Part shown: one piece after another, positions 15,738-23,933 of the stretch
Layout: every line of letters starts with the position of its first letter
Numbering within the stretch: position 1 is the stretch's first letter
DNA from: Bryobacteraceae bacterium
Lineage (GTDB): Bacteria; Acidobacteriota; Terriglobia; Bryobacterales; Bryobacteraceae
NCBI GenBank assembly: GCA_947458745.1
Contig: CANGYQ010000003.1
Span: 248,001-312,000, forward strand
DNA: 64,000 nt
Direction of reading: 5' to 3'
The notes under the pieces: generated by a model
Seen by the model: the letters and a program-made list of their open reading frames with translations, nothing else
Told to the model about the DNA's origin: nothing
The model's database searches: none
Program-made: the position numbers and the translations under genes

Positions 15738-16859
15738 TTAGCGGGTCAGGAACGGCCAAGTCGGAATTAAATGATACCCGAACTGTAGCACCGCCAAGGC
15801 CACCCCGCCTACAGCCGCTAGTACCAGCCCCAGCGCGATTAACTTGATCAGCCGGATAGTACCCTTCTTGCCTTCGCGGTGCAGTGTCAGAATCCAGCCG
15901 CCAAACACGCCGACGAAGAACAGCAGGATCATCGGCACGGCAAACAGTGCCAGGTTGACGACGTCCGGCGTCGGTGTCACTACGGCCGCAGCAACGGTGA
16001 TGATCAGGATGGCGTAGCGCGAATTGGCGATCAGGAAGCTGGGCGTCACGATGCGCAGCAGTGTCAGAAAGAAGATCAGCACCGGCATCTCAAACAGAAG
16101 ACCCAGGCCCAGCGTCACATTGACAAACAGGTCAAAGTACTCCACCAGTGAGACCACCGGCGTAATGCCGATATCCTTACCCACACCCAGCAGGAAGGTG
16201 AGGCCGAAGCGGAAGGCCACAAAGTAGGCAAACAGGCCGCCGGAGATAAACAGACCCGCGGAAACGATGATGAACGGAGCCGCCCACCGGCGCTCCTTCT
16301 TGTAGAGGCCTGGCGCGATAAAGCCCCAGATCTGATAGAGCACCCAGGGGGAGGCAATGAACACCGAACACAGCAGCGGCAGTTTCACCCAGATGGTGGT
16401 GAAGCCGTCCATTGGGGTAAGTTGGGCCAGATTTGGTGAAAAGCCCAATTGCGTGAGCGCTGCGGCTGCGGGGGCCCGCACCACATCCCAAAGCTGCGGC
16501 GCAAAAATCAGAGCGCCAAAAAACGCCACGGCCATACCGGCCACGATCTTGATCAGGCGGCTGCGGAGCTCTTCCAAGTGCTCCAGAAACGACATGCGCA
16601 ACATGCCGTCGTCGTCCTCATCCTCTTCATCATCAGCCGGAGGCGGCGGAGGGGGAGGCGGAGCGGCGGGAGCAGAGAGCGCCGGAACGCTGGAGGGGAC
16701 TTCGGAGGCGCTCGAAGACATCTCAGGCGAAGACGCACCGGCATAGGGGTCGTACCCATAGCCATAGGGATCGTCTACCGTTTGGTGATAGCTCACCTCG
16801 GGAGTAGACGGACTCCCTCCTTCGGGCGGTGTGCCCTTCGGTTGTTCTTCGCCTGACAT
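15738..16859 (-). CDS. tatC: Sec-independent protein translocase subunit TatC with long N-terminal extension
   Basis: The core of the twin-arginine translocon, which recognises RR signal peptides. Residues from about 88 match the family: MSFLEHLEELRSRLIKIVAG, then six hydrophobic helices, with FTTIWVKLPLL and YFDLFVNVTLGLGLLFEMPV as conserved segments. The first 85 residues are an unusual extension rich in Pro, Ser, Tyr and Gly that ends in a polyproline run and an Asp/Glu cluster. Total length is 373, against about 250 for typical TatC. It lies 21 nt downstream of tatA/B. Many proteins in this window carry Tat signals. Confidence 0.95.
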   Translation of the reverse strand: MSGEEQPKGTPPEGGSPSTPEVSYHQTVDDPYGYGYDPYAGASSPEMSSSASEVPSSVPALSAPAAPPPPPPPPADDEEDEDDDGMLRMSFLEHLEELRSRLIKIVAGMAVAFFGALIFAPQLWDVVRAPAAAALTQLGFSPNLAQLTPMDGFTTIWVKLPLLCSVFIASPWVLYQIWGFIAPGLYKKERRWAAPFIIVSAGLFISGGLFAYFVAFRFGLTFLLGVGKDIGITPVVSLVEYFDLFVNVTLGLGLLFEMPVLIFFLTLLRIVTPSFLIANSRYAILIITVAAAVVTPTPDVVNLALFAVPMILLFFVGVFGGWILTLHREGKKGTIRLIKLIALGLVLAAVGGVALAVLQFGYHLIPTWPFLTR

Positions 16860-16880
16860 GCCTTGTTTTGAGCGCTATCC

Positions 16881-17417
16881 TTAGGCGGCACTCTGCTTGG
16901 GTGCTTCGGTGTGAGGCAGGGCCTCAACATGAACCGGCTCACTCGACGCTACCGCGGGGGTAGACATCGGGACGGTTCCTTCCACTCCCGCCGGAGCAGC
17001 GATGCTGCCCGCGGAAGCTTCGGCCGGAGCGGCCTCAGCAGAACTGCCTGCAATTAACGGGACGGCGTCCTGAGTTGCGGATGCGCCTTCGGTGGATATG
17101 CTGGATGAGGCCGACTCGTAGGGCTGATAGCCGTCGTAGCCGGTTTCGTAATAGTTGTAATCATAGCTTGAACCGTCGTAGACCGACTTTTGAATGTCGG
17201 TGCCCACTTCGGCCGTCGCCTGACGTACGCCTTCGGTTTCCTTCTCCAGATTGGCCATTTCGCGATCAAACGTTGACTTCAGTTCGTTTGACGCGCGTCG
17301 GAATTCGGTGAGAGCCTTGCCGATTGTCTTGCCAAGTTCGGGCAGCTTTTTAGGGCCGAACAATAGCAAAGCAAGGACAAAGATGAACACCGTCTCTTGC
17401 CAGCCCAGCGGACCCAT
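16881..17417 (-). CDS. TatA/TatB family twin-arginine translocase component
   Basis: A small membrane component of the Tat translocon. The N-terminus MGPLGWQETVFIFVLALLLF is the single membrane helix. It is followed by the GPKKLPELG hinge, the amphipathic helix IGKALTEFRRASNELKS and a long acidic tail with a Tyr/Gly-rich patch. At 178 residues it resembles TatB in length but has the TatA-type FGPKKLPELG hinge, so I leave A versus B open. The ATG at 17417 is fixed by GAGGAGG 6 nt upstream; the longer frame to 17522 is not needed. It is first in the operon with tatC. Confidence 0.93.
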   Translation of the reverse strand: MGPLGWQETVFIFVLALLLFGPKKLPELGKTIGKALTEFRRASNELKSTFDREMANLEKETEGVRQATAEVGTDIQKSVYDGSSYDYNYYETGYDGYQPYESASSSISTEGASATQDAVPLIAGSSAEAAPAEASAGSIAAPAGVEGTVPMSTPAVASSEPVHVEALPHTEAPKQSAA

Positions 17418-17542
17418 CGAATACCTCCTCGTTCGATTGTAGCTCAAGGGTCGCCGGGCGCAAACCGGGGATGGTCGGTGTGCTCGGCTGACCCTTCCCT
17501 TCGGCTCCCGGTTGTGATACACCTCCAGCAGAGGATAAAGAT

Positions 17543-18289
17543 ATGCGATTGGTTACAGCATTGCTTGCGCTGGGCGGGTTGGCCTACGGCGGTATCGTCA
17601 CGTACGAAGGCCGCGATGCGGTGGTTGGTCCGGGTGGTCCCCGGCCGGTCGCTGACGCGGCGCGCGACAGCTTCTTGGCGGCCATTGGGCCTGCCTACTT
17701 CACGCTCACCTTCGAGGGGCTGCCCCTGGGCTACGCGGCCACACTCAACTTCACCACCTTCCACATCGATCAGGTGGGCACCATGGCGACCACTGGACTG
17801 AACCCCAACGACGCCGGAGTCACCACCGACACCACTACTCCCCGCACGCTGGGCTACAACACCACGCCAGGTGGGGATACCTTCGTGCGCTTCGTGCCAA
17901 TTTTCGACATCGGCACCGCTGGTGCCTCGCTTGTGTTCAAAAGCCCGATCGAGTTCTTTGGTGCTTACTTTACTGGTCTGGGAACGGCCGCCGGTTCGTT
18001 AAATGCGAGGTTCAACAACGGGACGGCTCAGTCTCTCCCGGTGGTCGGTGGCATCGGCGGAGGCGTGCAATTCTTTGGGTTCACTACTTTCGGCGCACCC
18101 ATCACTGAGCTCGACCTGGTACTGGAAGGAGTTCTTGGCGACACCCGGGACATCTACGCCATCGATGATGTGATCACCGGGTTGCGACCGACGTTTGTGC
18201 CGAGTACTCCCGAACCGGCCACGTTGGCCTTGGTGGGTGGCGCGATCGCTTTGCTGGCTGTGTTACGGCGCCACCACTCGCGGAACTAA
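17543..18289 (+). CDS. PEP-CTERM sorting-domain exported protein
   Basis: A 248-residue secreted protein of unknown function. A signal peptide (MRLVTALLALGGLAYG) is followed by a beta-rich domain, with features such as FYGAYFTGLG-like strands and FGAPITELDLVLEGV. The C-terminus is a PEP-CTERM anchor: PEPATLALVGGAIALL plus a basic tail RRHHSRN. Such proteins are usually processed by an exosortase, which is not in this window. GAGG lies 8 nt before the ATG. A GC-rich hairpin follows the stop. It is divergent from tatA/B. Confidence 0.88.
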   Translation: MRLVTALLALGGLAYGGIVTYEGRDAVVGPGGPRPVADAARDSFLAAIGPAYFTLTFEGLPLGYAATLNFTTFHIDQVGTMATTGLNPNDAGVTTDTTTPRTLGYNTTPGGDTFVRFVPIFDIGTAGASLVFKSPIEFFGAYFTGLGTAAGSLNARFNNGTAQSLPVVGGIGGGVQFFGFTTFGAPITELDLVLEGVLGDTRDIYAIDDVITGLRPTFVPSTPEPATLALVGGAIALLAVLRRHHSRN

Positions 18290-18304
18290 ATGGAACCGGG
18301 ATCG

Positions 18305-18325
18305 CCGGCGGGTAAGCCCCGCCGG
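18305..18325 (+). terminator. Terminator-like hairpin after the PEP-CTERM gene
   Basis: A perfect 8-bp stem CCGGCGGG / CCCGCCGG with a 5-nt loop, 16 nt after the stop and followed by TGGTTT. The T-run is short, so this is a weak intrinsic terminator or an mRNA 3'-end stabiliser. Confidence 0.55.
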
Positions 18326-18377
18326 TGGTTTCTGGCAGGTCCACAGCCCTTGGGCTCTGTCGTCTGGCCGGGCGCGT

Positions 18378-18383
18378 TACCCT
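18378..18383 (+). promoter_or_regulatory. -10 element TACCCT before the TauE-type gene
   Basis: TACCCT ends 6 nt before the TTG at 18390. It helps fix that unusual start codon. Confidence 0.4.
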
Positions 18384-18389
18384 AGTGAC

Positions 18390-19139
18390 TTGTTCGTTCT
18401 TCCTGACTTTCCCACCTGGCGCTGGGTACTGGCCATTTTCTGCGCCTTCAATATCGGTGTGGCCAAAACCGGCATGCCCGGTCTGGGCATTCTGGCCGTA
18501 CCGCTGTTTGTGGTGGCCGTGGGCGACGCTCGGTTGTCGGCGGGCTGGCTGTTGCCGGTCCTGCTGACGGCGGATATCTTCGCGGTGATCTCCTACCGCA
18601 AAGAGGCGGCGGCGGGTGCCTTGTTCAAGCTGTTTCCTTATGTGGCCGTCGGCGGGGCGTTGGGTGGCGCAGTGTTGAGCTTTCCGGAGCACATCATCCG
18701 GCCGCTGGTGGGCGCCATCATACTGGCCTGCATCCTGCTGTTTCTGCTCCGCCTGCGGGGCATCAATCTGGCCTCGGAAACGGGTCACGCTCATTCGGCC
18801 TTCTTTGGCAGCGCGGCCGGTTTTTCGACGATGGTGGCCAATGCGGCCGGGCCGGTGATGAACATCTACCTGCTTAGCCAGAACCTGCCGCGGGAGCAGT
18901 TTGTGGCCACCGGGGCCTGGTTTTTCTTCCTCGTCAACCTCTCCAAGATTCCCATCTACAGCTGGCAGGGGCTGATCTCCGCCCAGTCGCTCAGCTTTGG
19001 CGCGGCGCTGGTGGTGCCGGCACTACTGGGGGCTTTCACTGGACGCCGGGTGATCAAGTACATTCCCGAGCGGGTTTTTACGACGTCGGTGATCGGGCTG
19101 GCTATTGTGGCCACGATCGTTCTGTTTCTGCCCCGCTGA
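18390..19139 (+). CDS. TSUP/TauE-SafE family permease
   Basis: A polytopic inner-membrane protein of the sulfite exporter TauE/SafE family. These move small organosulfur or organic anions; the substrate here is unknown. The sequence has about eight helices and the family repeat pattern (FNIGVAKTGMPGLGILAVPL early, FSTMVANAAGPVMNIYLL in the second half). There is no ATG or GTG in frame between the previous gene and the first helix. The TTG at 18390 is the only standard start there, giving 249 residues. The frame can be extended into the PEP-CTERM gene, but that part is an out-of-frame shadow. Confidence 0.82.
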   Translation: MFVLPDFPTWRWVLAIFCAFNIGVAKTGMPGLGILAVPLFVVAVGDARLSAGWLLPVLLTADIFAVISYRKEAAAGALFKLFPYVAVGGALGGAVLSFPEHIIRPLVGAIILACILLFLLRLRGINLASETGHAHSAFFGSAAGFSTMVANAAGPVMNIYLLSQNLPREQFVATGAWFFFLVNLSKIPIYSWQGLISAQSLSFGAALVVPALLGAFTGRRVIKYIPERVFTTSVIGLAIVATIVLFLPR

Positions 19140-19240
19140 TTCGTGTTCCCCTTCAGGGGGGCTACAGGCACTCTCACGGGGGCTAAGGTGATTTACCCAA
19201 TAGACAGAATCGTGGCGTCCTCCGATAGACAACTGTCACT

Positions 19241-20524
19241 ATGCCGGAAGTTCTTTGGATCGACGACAGCTTCGTGCTCCCCCAAGAGCGGCCCACCGCC
19301 GCCGTTCTGCGCCCCCCGTTTGCGGAGGCCGACCCGGCCGTCGTGATCGAAGAATGCCACCGGCGGTGGCCCGGTCTGCCGGTGATTGTGCTCCAACCGG
19401 CGGCCACCTTGGCCGAGGCCGTCCGGTTGGCCCACGCTGGCGCCCATTGTGTATTGGCAGAGGAAAGTGAATTGAAGCTCAGTATCGACAGCACCCTCCG
19501 CGCCACGGCCATCCGGCACCCCCGCACTCCTGACGAGCCGTGGCGGCGGCTCTTGGTGGGCGTGAGTCCCGCCATGGACCACGTGGCCGAAGTGATCCGC
19601 CTGGTGGCCCGCCGCCGCAGCACCGTGCTGGTGACCGGTGAGACCGGCACCGGCAAAGAGATGGCCGCCCGCGCCATCCACGCCGCTGGCGTTCGCGCCG
19701 CACAGCCGCTGGTTTCGATCAACTGCAGCGCGCTGCCCGAGAATCTGCTGGAGGCCGAACTGTTCGGCCACGTCCGCGGCGCCTTCACGGGCGCGTTGAG
19801 CAACCGTACGGGGCGGTTCGAGATGGCGCATGGCGGCACGATCTTTTTGGATGAAATCGGCGATATGCCGATGGACTTGCAGTCGAAGCTGCTACGCGTG
19901 TTGCAGGAACGGGCTTTTGAGCGGCTGGGTAGTTCCGAGACCGTGAAGGTGGATGTCCGGGTCATCGCCGCCACCAATGTCGATCTGCTGGAGCGTGTCC
20001 GCGAGGGCCGGTTCCGCGAAGATCTCTTTTACCGGCTGAACGTGGTGCCGCTGAGCCTGCCACCACTGCGGGAGCGCAAGGCCGACATTGCCCTGTTATC
20101 CGCGCACTTCATTGAGAAGGTCTGCCGCCATGAAGGCTTGCCCATCAAGGAGCTCAGTCCGGAAACCGTCGCGCGCTTGGAACGCTATGATTGGCCCGGC
20201 AACGTGCGGCAGTTGGAGAACGCCGTCGAAATGGCGGTCGCCCTTTCTGGCGACCGCATGCTGCTCTACCCCGGCGACTTCCCCCTGCCTTCTACCTTTG
20301 TCCCCAAAGCCGCCGGCGTCAGCCAGACCTCCGTGCCGCTGCCGGACCATGGCCTGGACTTTGAGCAGACCATCGGCGCGATCGAGCTGAGCTTGCTGGA
20401 ACAAGCGCTCCGCCGGACCTCGGGCAACAAAACGCAAGCGGCGGATCTGCTGAACCTGAACCGCACCACGCTCAACGCCAAGCTGAAGAGTCTGGGAGCA
20501 TTGGCGAAGGCGACGGCCGGGTAA
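19241..20524 (+). CDS. Sigma-54-dependent transcriptional activator, Fis family
   Basis: A bacterial enhancer-binding protein that opens sigma-54 promoters. It has 427 residues. The N-terminal 95 residues look like a shortened receiver domain (VLWIDDSF at the start) lacking an obvious phosphoacceptor segment. The AAA+ domain has GETGTGKE near residue 133, GAFTGA near 180 (the sigma-54 contact loop), GGTIFLDEIGDM (Walker B) and the arginine-finger region FREDLFYRLNVV. The C-terminus is a Fis-type helix-turn-helix (NKTQAADLLNLNRTTLNAKL). No histidine kinase gene is adjacent. Confidence 0.94.
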   Translation: MPEVLWIDDSFVLPQERPTAAVLRPPFAEADPAVVIEECHRRWPGLPVIVLQPAATLAEAVRLAHAGAHCVLAEESELKLSIDSTLRATAIRHPRTPDEPWRRLLVGVSPAMDHVAEVIRLVARRRSTVLVTGETGTGKEMAARAIHAAGVRAAQPLVSINCSALPENLLEAELFGHVRGAFTGALSNRTGRFEMAHGGTIFLDEIGDMPMDLQSKLLRVLQERAFERLGSSETVKVDVRVIAATNVDLLERVREGRFREDLFYRLNVVPLSLPPLRERKADIALLSAHFIEKVCRHEGLPIKELSPETVARLERYDWPGNVRQLENAVEMAVALSGDRMLLYPGDFPLPSTFVPKAAGVSQTSVPLPDHGLDFEQTIGAIELSLLEQALRRTSGNKTQAADLLNLNRTTLNAKLKSLGALAKATAG

Positions 20525-20532
20525 ATGGAGAC

Positions 20533-20574
20533 GGGCGGGGAGAGGAGAGCCGAGCAATCATCCCCCCGCCCTTT
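20533..20574. terminator. Bidirectional terminator-like hairpin between convergent genes
   Basis: GGGCGGGG pairs with CCCCGCCC across a 23-nt purine-rich loop and is followed by TTT. It sits between the stops of the sigma-54 activator and the convergent M56 gene. Confidence 0.45.
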
Positions 20575-20583
20575 GCACGATCC

Positions 20584-22101
20584 CTACGGTGCCAAAGTGA
20601 AGTTGACAAAGACCCGGGTCACCACCTCCACCGGGTTGCCATTCAGCAGGGTGGGCTGATAGGTCCACTGCTTAACGCCTTCCAGCGCCGCATCGGCCAG
20701 GGACTTGTGGGGAGCGCTCAACACTTGCAGGGACAGGACGGTGCCTTCCTTGGAGATGACCGCCTTCAGGAAGACTGTCCCTTGGATGCCCAGCTGTTTG
20801 GCCTCCTGGGGGTAGATGATGCGGGCCTTGTTGATGATCTTGGCTGACTGCTTGTTGCCACCGACACGGATGCGGCTGGGTGCACCGGTGGGCGAGGTCG
20901 GGTCACTGCTGGCGGTGGTTGATGGGAAGACCTCCACTGGTTGCAGCGTGATCTCAGCTCGTACGCCGTTATCGGCCGTCAGCTTCAGTCCCTTGGTCAA
21001 TACCGCATAGCCGGGCTTGTCCACTTCCAGCAGGTAGTCCTTGGAGGGCAGTGACGGGAAGCTCACCTCGCCACTGGCGGAGGTGGATTGCGTGTGCACC
21101 ACTTTGCCGCTGCCATCTTCGATTGACACCAGCGCCTGCGGAACCCGCGCCCCGGTGACATCATTCACCACCACCTCGACCGTACCCGCTGCGGGGGCGG
21201 AAGCTTGCCCCGCCGCAGCCAGAGCGAACACCACACCCAGCATCAGGACGGCGGCGAGCGAGGCCAGGCGTCGTGATATCGGACGGCGTGCCACAGAGGG
21301 GTTGAGCACCGCGCGAATGCGGCTCTCCAGCTGTGAAGGAGCGGCCATCGGCACGCCCGCCAGCAAAAGCTTCCCTTGCGCTTCCCGGGCGATCGAGACC
21401 AGGTGCCCCGCGTAGTCCGTCGCGGCCACGCCGCCCATCAGGACGGCATCATCGCAGGCGCGTTCCCGATCCTGCTGGGCCTTGGCCGCAATCACCCAAG
21501 CGAGCGGATGGAACCAATAGATGGCCCGCGCCAGTTCCACCACCAGCGTCGTCAAGCAGTCCTGCCGGTCAACGTGGGCCTGCTCATGACGCAGCACGCT
21601 CTCCCGTTTCCCGGCATCCCAGGTCAGGGCCGCGGTAGGCAGCAAGATGGCCGGCCGCCGGAAGCCAAAGGTCGTGGGCATCGGCACCGCCGGATGGATC
21701 CGGACATCGCCCGCGGTTCCAGTCGCAAACGGTTGAGCGGCCGCGCGCAGCCAGGCCGCCCGCCCCAGGCCCAGCAGCACCCGTGACAGCATCAAGGCAG
21801 CACCAGCCGCCCAGATCGCCACCAATGACTCGGGCAAGCCCGGCAGCCGCGTCATCCAGCTTGACGCTGCTGCCGGTTCTCCGCTAGCCCGGACCAGCAC
21901 CGTGGTCCAGGGCAGCTCCACCAGGCCACTGGTGGCCGTTGCCGGCACCAGCGGGGCCACGGCGGGCACCAAGAGAGCCGCCGCCATTGCCAGGACATAG
22001 AGCAGGTGGCGTTGGGCGGCCGGAGCGCGGCGAAGCATCAGCGCGCCGGAAAGAGCCACGCTGAAGACAGCCGTGGCTTGCAGGATCAGAGTGAGGGTCA
22101 T
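20584..22101 (-). CDS. M56 (BlaR1-type) membrane metallopeptidase with carboxypeptidase-like and TonB C-terminal domains
   Basis: A 505-residue membrane sensor protease. The N-terminal half has four membrane helices and the zinc motif LRHEQAHVDRQD near residue 172, with ERACDDAVL supplying a further ligand. BlaR1/MecR1-type proteases cleave a BlaI-type repressor. After the last helix (near residue 290) comes a carboxypeptidase-regulatory-like beta domain (VEVVVNDVTGARVPQALVSI). A TonB-C-like domain (YPQEAKQLGIQGTVFLKAVI) follows, ending VFVNFTLAP. AGGAG lies 7 nt before the ATG. No intact BlaI gene is adjacent; see the remnant at 22187-22300. Confidence 0.93.
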   Translation of the reverse strand: MTLTLILQATAVFSVALSGALMLRRAPAAQRHLLYVLAMAAALLVPAVAPLVPATATSGLVELPWTTVLVRASGEPAAASSWMTRLPGLPESLVAIWAAGAALMLSRVLLGLGRAAWLRAAAQPFATGTAGDVRIHPAVPMPTTFGFRRPAILLPTAALTWDAGKRESVLRHEQAHVDRQDCLTTLVVELARAIYWFHPLAWVIAAKAQQDRERACDDAVLMGGVAATDYAGHLVSIAREAQGKLLLAGVPMAAPSQLESRIRAVLNPSVARRPISRRLASLAAVLMLGVVFALAAAGQASAPAAGTVEVVVNDVTGARVPQALVSIEDGSGKVVHTQSTSASGEVSFPSLPSKDYLLEVDKPGYAVLTKGLKLTADNGVRAEITLQPVEVFPSTTASSDPTSPTGAPSRIRVGGNKQSAKIINKARIIYPQEAKQLGIQGTVFLKAVISKEGTVLSLQVLSAPHKSLADAALEGVKQWTYQPTLLNGNPVEVVTRVFVNFTLAP

Positions 22102-22186
22102 GGGGCAACTCCTGGAAATCTAAGGTTGGCTCGAACACATCAAGGCAATGGCAGCGGCGCGCGGGGGAGCAGTGCGGGTTATGGAT

Positions 22187-22300
22187 TTAACTGGAGCCAT
22201 CTCCCTCACTCTCGGGTGGTGCACTCTGGTGGGCACCCTTCCTTGCCTCATCCACCAACTGGGCCAACCGCTCCAGCTCGGCCGGCCTCGCCCGCTTCAT
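22187..22300 (-). pseudogene. Putative C-terminal scar of a BlaI/MecI-type repressor gene
   Basis: In the frame shifted by one from the small exported protein, bases 22300 to 22187 read a 37-residue tail with core AELERLAQLVDEARKG, ending in TAA 85 nt before the M56 ATG. This resembles the last helix of BlaI/CopY-type repressors, which normally precede M56 genes. The rest of such a gene is missing. I infer a deletion that fused the upstream gene to this tail. It could also be a chance frame; the resemblance was judged by eye. Confidence 0.35.
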
Positions 22301-22442
22301 TCAACTCTTTCTCCATGGTGGAAGTCTTGGCGGTGGCCAGCAGCCGGTACTCATAGCGCGGCCCTTCAGCGGCACCCAGGGTGGCCATGCTTCCCAATAG
22401 GGGGAGCAGGAAGGCGAGGAAATAGTTGATTCTTGGGCGCAT
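22248..22442 (-). CDS. Truncated exported protein (64 aa), probable deletion remnant
   Basis: This begins like a normal secreted protein: MRPRINYFLAFLLPLLGSMA is a signal peptide, then GPRYEYRLLATAKTSTMEKE forms the start of a small YEYKLL-type domain. After KELNEAGEAG the sequence becomes low-complexity RAGAVGPVGG and stops at once, so the domain is incomplete. A TACTAT hexamer lies 11 nt before the ATG. The 3' part overlaps, in another frame, the BlaI-like tail. I interpret it as the 5' part of a gene cut by a deletion. Residual function is unlikely but not excluded. Confidence 0.5.
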   Translation of the reverse strand: MRPRINYFLAFLLPLLGSMATLGAAEGPRYEYRLLATAKTSTMEKELNEAGEAGRAGAVGPVGG

Positions 22443-22453
22443 GGTCGTGCCCG

Positions 22454-22459
22454 ATAGTA
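22454..22459 (-). promoter_or_regulatory. -10 element TACTAT before the truncated exported protein
   Basis: TACTAT on the minus strand, 11 nt before the ATG at 22442. The predicted 5' leader is only a few nt. Confidence 0.35.
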
Positions 22460-22504
22460 GCATCCGCCTGAAATCAGCCGGCCGAAGCGTGGCCCGGCGG
22501 CTCG

Positions 22505-23917
22505 CTACCGCGTCAACGGGTCTTCCACCCAGGGGGGCGTCGCCTCGATCAGCCGGCCAAGCTCCGGTTCCAGCTTCTCCATGGCCAGCTTCATCTTCCA
22601 GGCCACGGCACGGTAGCTGAAGTGCCCTTTGACGCCGCTGCGGAGCTTCGAAATGTATTCCGCCTCGGCAAAATCCATCTTGAACAGGAACCGACTGCGG
22701 GCACCAAACGGCAGCAGGTAGTGCGCACCCGGTTCGGGCAGCGCATGGAGTGTATCGAAGGCCTGCTCCATGGCCTCGCGATAGACCGCGTGGCCGGCGA
22801 CCAGCTCCGGTGTCTCCCAACCCAGGCGGCCCGAATAAGCTTGCCGGTACTGCTGGCAACGGCGATGGCGGTGCATGTCGCGGTAGGCGCCGACGTCCAT
22901 GATCATGTCGTAGGCGTAGAGGCCACCGCGGAACTCGCGCAACAGTTCGTCGTAGCGTTGACGGGACTTGAGCGCCACATCGATCACTTCCGCCCGCTGC
23001 GCCGCTGACCAGCTACGCGCCAGCTCGTAGAGCTCGCGGAACGGCCGGTCCGTCGCCGGGTAGAGCAGTGTCGCCACAATGTCGGCCGGAGTGTCCGTGG
23101 GCCGGGACAAATCGATGTCATCCACCGGCAGGCGGGCGGGCGCGGGCAGGTTCTGTTCCGCCCAAAGCTTGAGGTCGGCGCGCGAGGTGACCAGATATTG
23201 GTCCACGCCCACGTACTTGGCAAGCGTCGGTGTCGCTTCCGGCACCTTGCAGGCTTCGGTGGCCTGGTCCGCGACGTCACGCACTTCGGCATACTCGGAG
23301 GCCTTAAGCCGCCGGATCTGCCGTTCGAGCGTACGGATGCTGGTCACCTGTCCGGCATTGGTGGGCACGCCCCAAAACAGCAGGTACCGCGCGACGTCAA
23401 AGGCGCGAGCGGCGATGTTGCGCCGGTAGGCATCGGACTTCATCTCCTCGGGGCGCGGCAGCCGTTCGCTCAGCACCTCGATCATCTCGGTGTGGACTTG
23501 GCGATAGGCCGCCATCAGGGCGTTCCCCGCCGCCTGATAACGCTCTGCCGCGGCCGCGTCGAATTCGGGTGGGGTGATGAAGCCCAGCTGGCCGAAATCC
23601 TGGTAGCGGGATGACTTGGCCTGCCCGTCCCACAATGGCTCATCTTCAATCTCGGTGGCGGCCAGTTCGCTGACCCCTTCCCAGCAGATAGCCAGATGCC
23701 CCAAGTCGGCAATGGAGGCGTGGCCGTACTGGAAGTAGAAGCTGTCGAGGAACTTCCCGGAATCGTGGGAGCGGACCCAATCGATGGACTGGGTGATTGA
23801 ATCAGCCGACCGCGAATAGCGGGCAAGCGCGTAGGCCAGCTGCTCCGGCGGCATGGGCGGAAGGGCGTGCACGCGCGGGCCAGCGCCGGGCAGCTCACTC
23901 GATGGAGAAGACACCAT
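22505..23917 (-). CDS. Tandem ThyX-like protein (FAD-dependent thymidylate synthase family)
   Basis: A 470-residue protein that appears to contain two ThyX-like folds. The first half has FYFQYGHASIADLGHLAICWEGVSELA followed by KSSRYQDFG and, later, GVPTNAGQVTSIRTLERQIRRL. The second has VGAYRDMHRHRRCQQYRQAY near residue 350. ThyX makes dTMP from dUMP with FAD and methylene-THF, but its canonical RHRxxSxNExSxR motif is degenerate here (RHRRCQQYRQAYSGR), so catalysis is uncertain. The divergent neighbour is dut, which makes dUMP. ATGs at 23917, 23935 and 23941 are possible starts; 23917 is a conservative choice. Confidence 0.82.
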   Translation of the reverse strand: MVSSPSSELPGAGPRVHALPPMPPEQLAYALARYSRSADSITQSIDWVRSHDSGKFLDSFYFQYGHASIADLGHLAICWEGVSELAATEIEDEPLWDGQAKSSRYQDFGQLGFITPPEFDAAAAERYQAAGNALMAAYRQVHTEMIEVLSERLPRPEEMKSDAYRRNIAARAFDVARYLLFWGVPTNAGQVTSIRTLERQIRRLKASEYAEVRDVADQATEACKVPEATPTLAKYVGVDQYLVTSRADLKLWAEQNLPAPARLPVDDIDLSRPTDTPADIVATLLYPATDRPFRELYELARSWSAAQRAEVIDVALKSRQRYDELLREFRGGLYAYDMIMDVGAYRDMHRHRRCQQYRQAYSGRLGWETPELVAGHAVYREAMEQAFDTLHALPEPGAHYLLPFGARSRFLFKMDFAEAEYISKLRSGVKGHFSYRAVAWKMKLAMEKLEPELGRLIEATPPWVEDPLTR

Positions 23918-23919
23918 GC

Positions 23920-23925
23920 TATTCT
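23920..23925 (+). promoter_or_regulatory. -10 element TATTCT before dut
   Basis: TATTCT ends 8 nt before the ATG at 23934 and lies at the very beginning of, or inside, the divergent ThyX-like gene. Confidence 0.5.
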
Positions 23926-23933
23926 CGCGGTTC

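Noticed and set aside
19149..19160. CCCC-TTCA-GGGG hairpin after the TauE-type gene as a terminator
   Set aside because: Only a 4-bp stem and no T-run follows.
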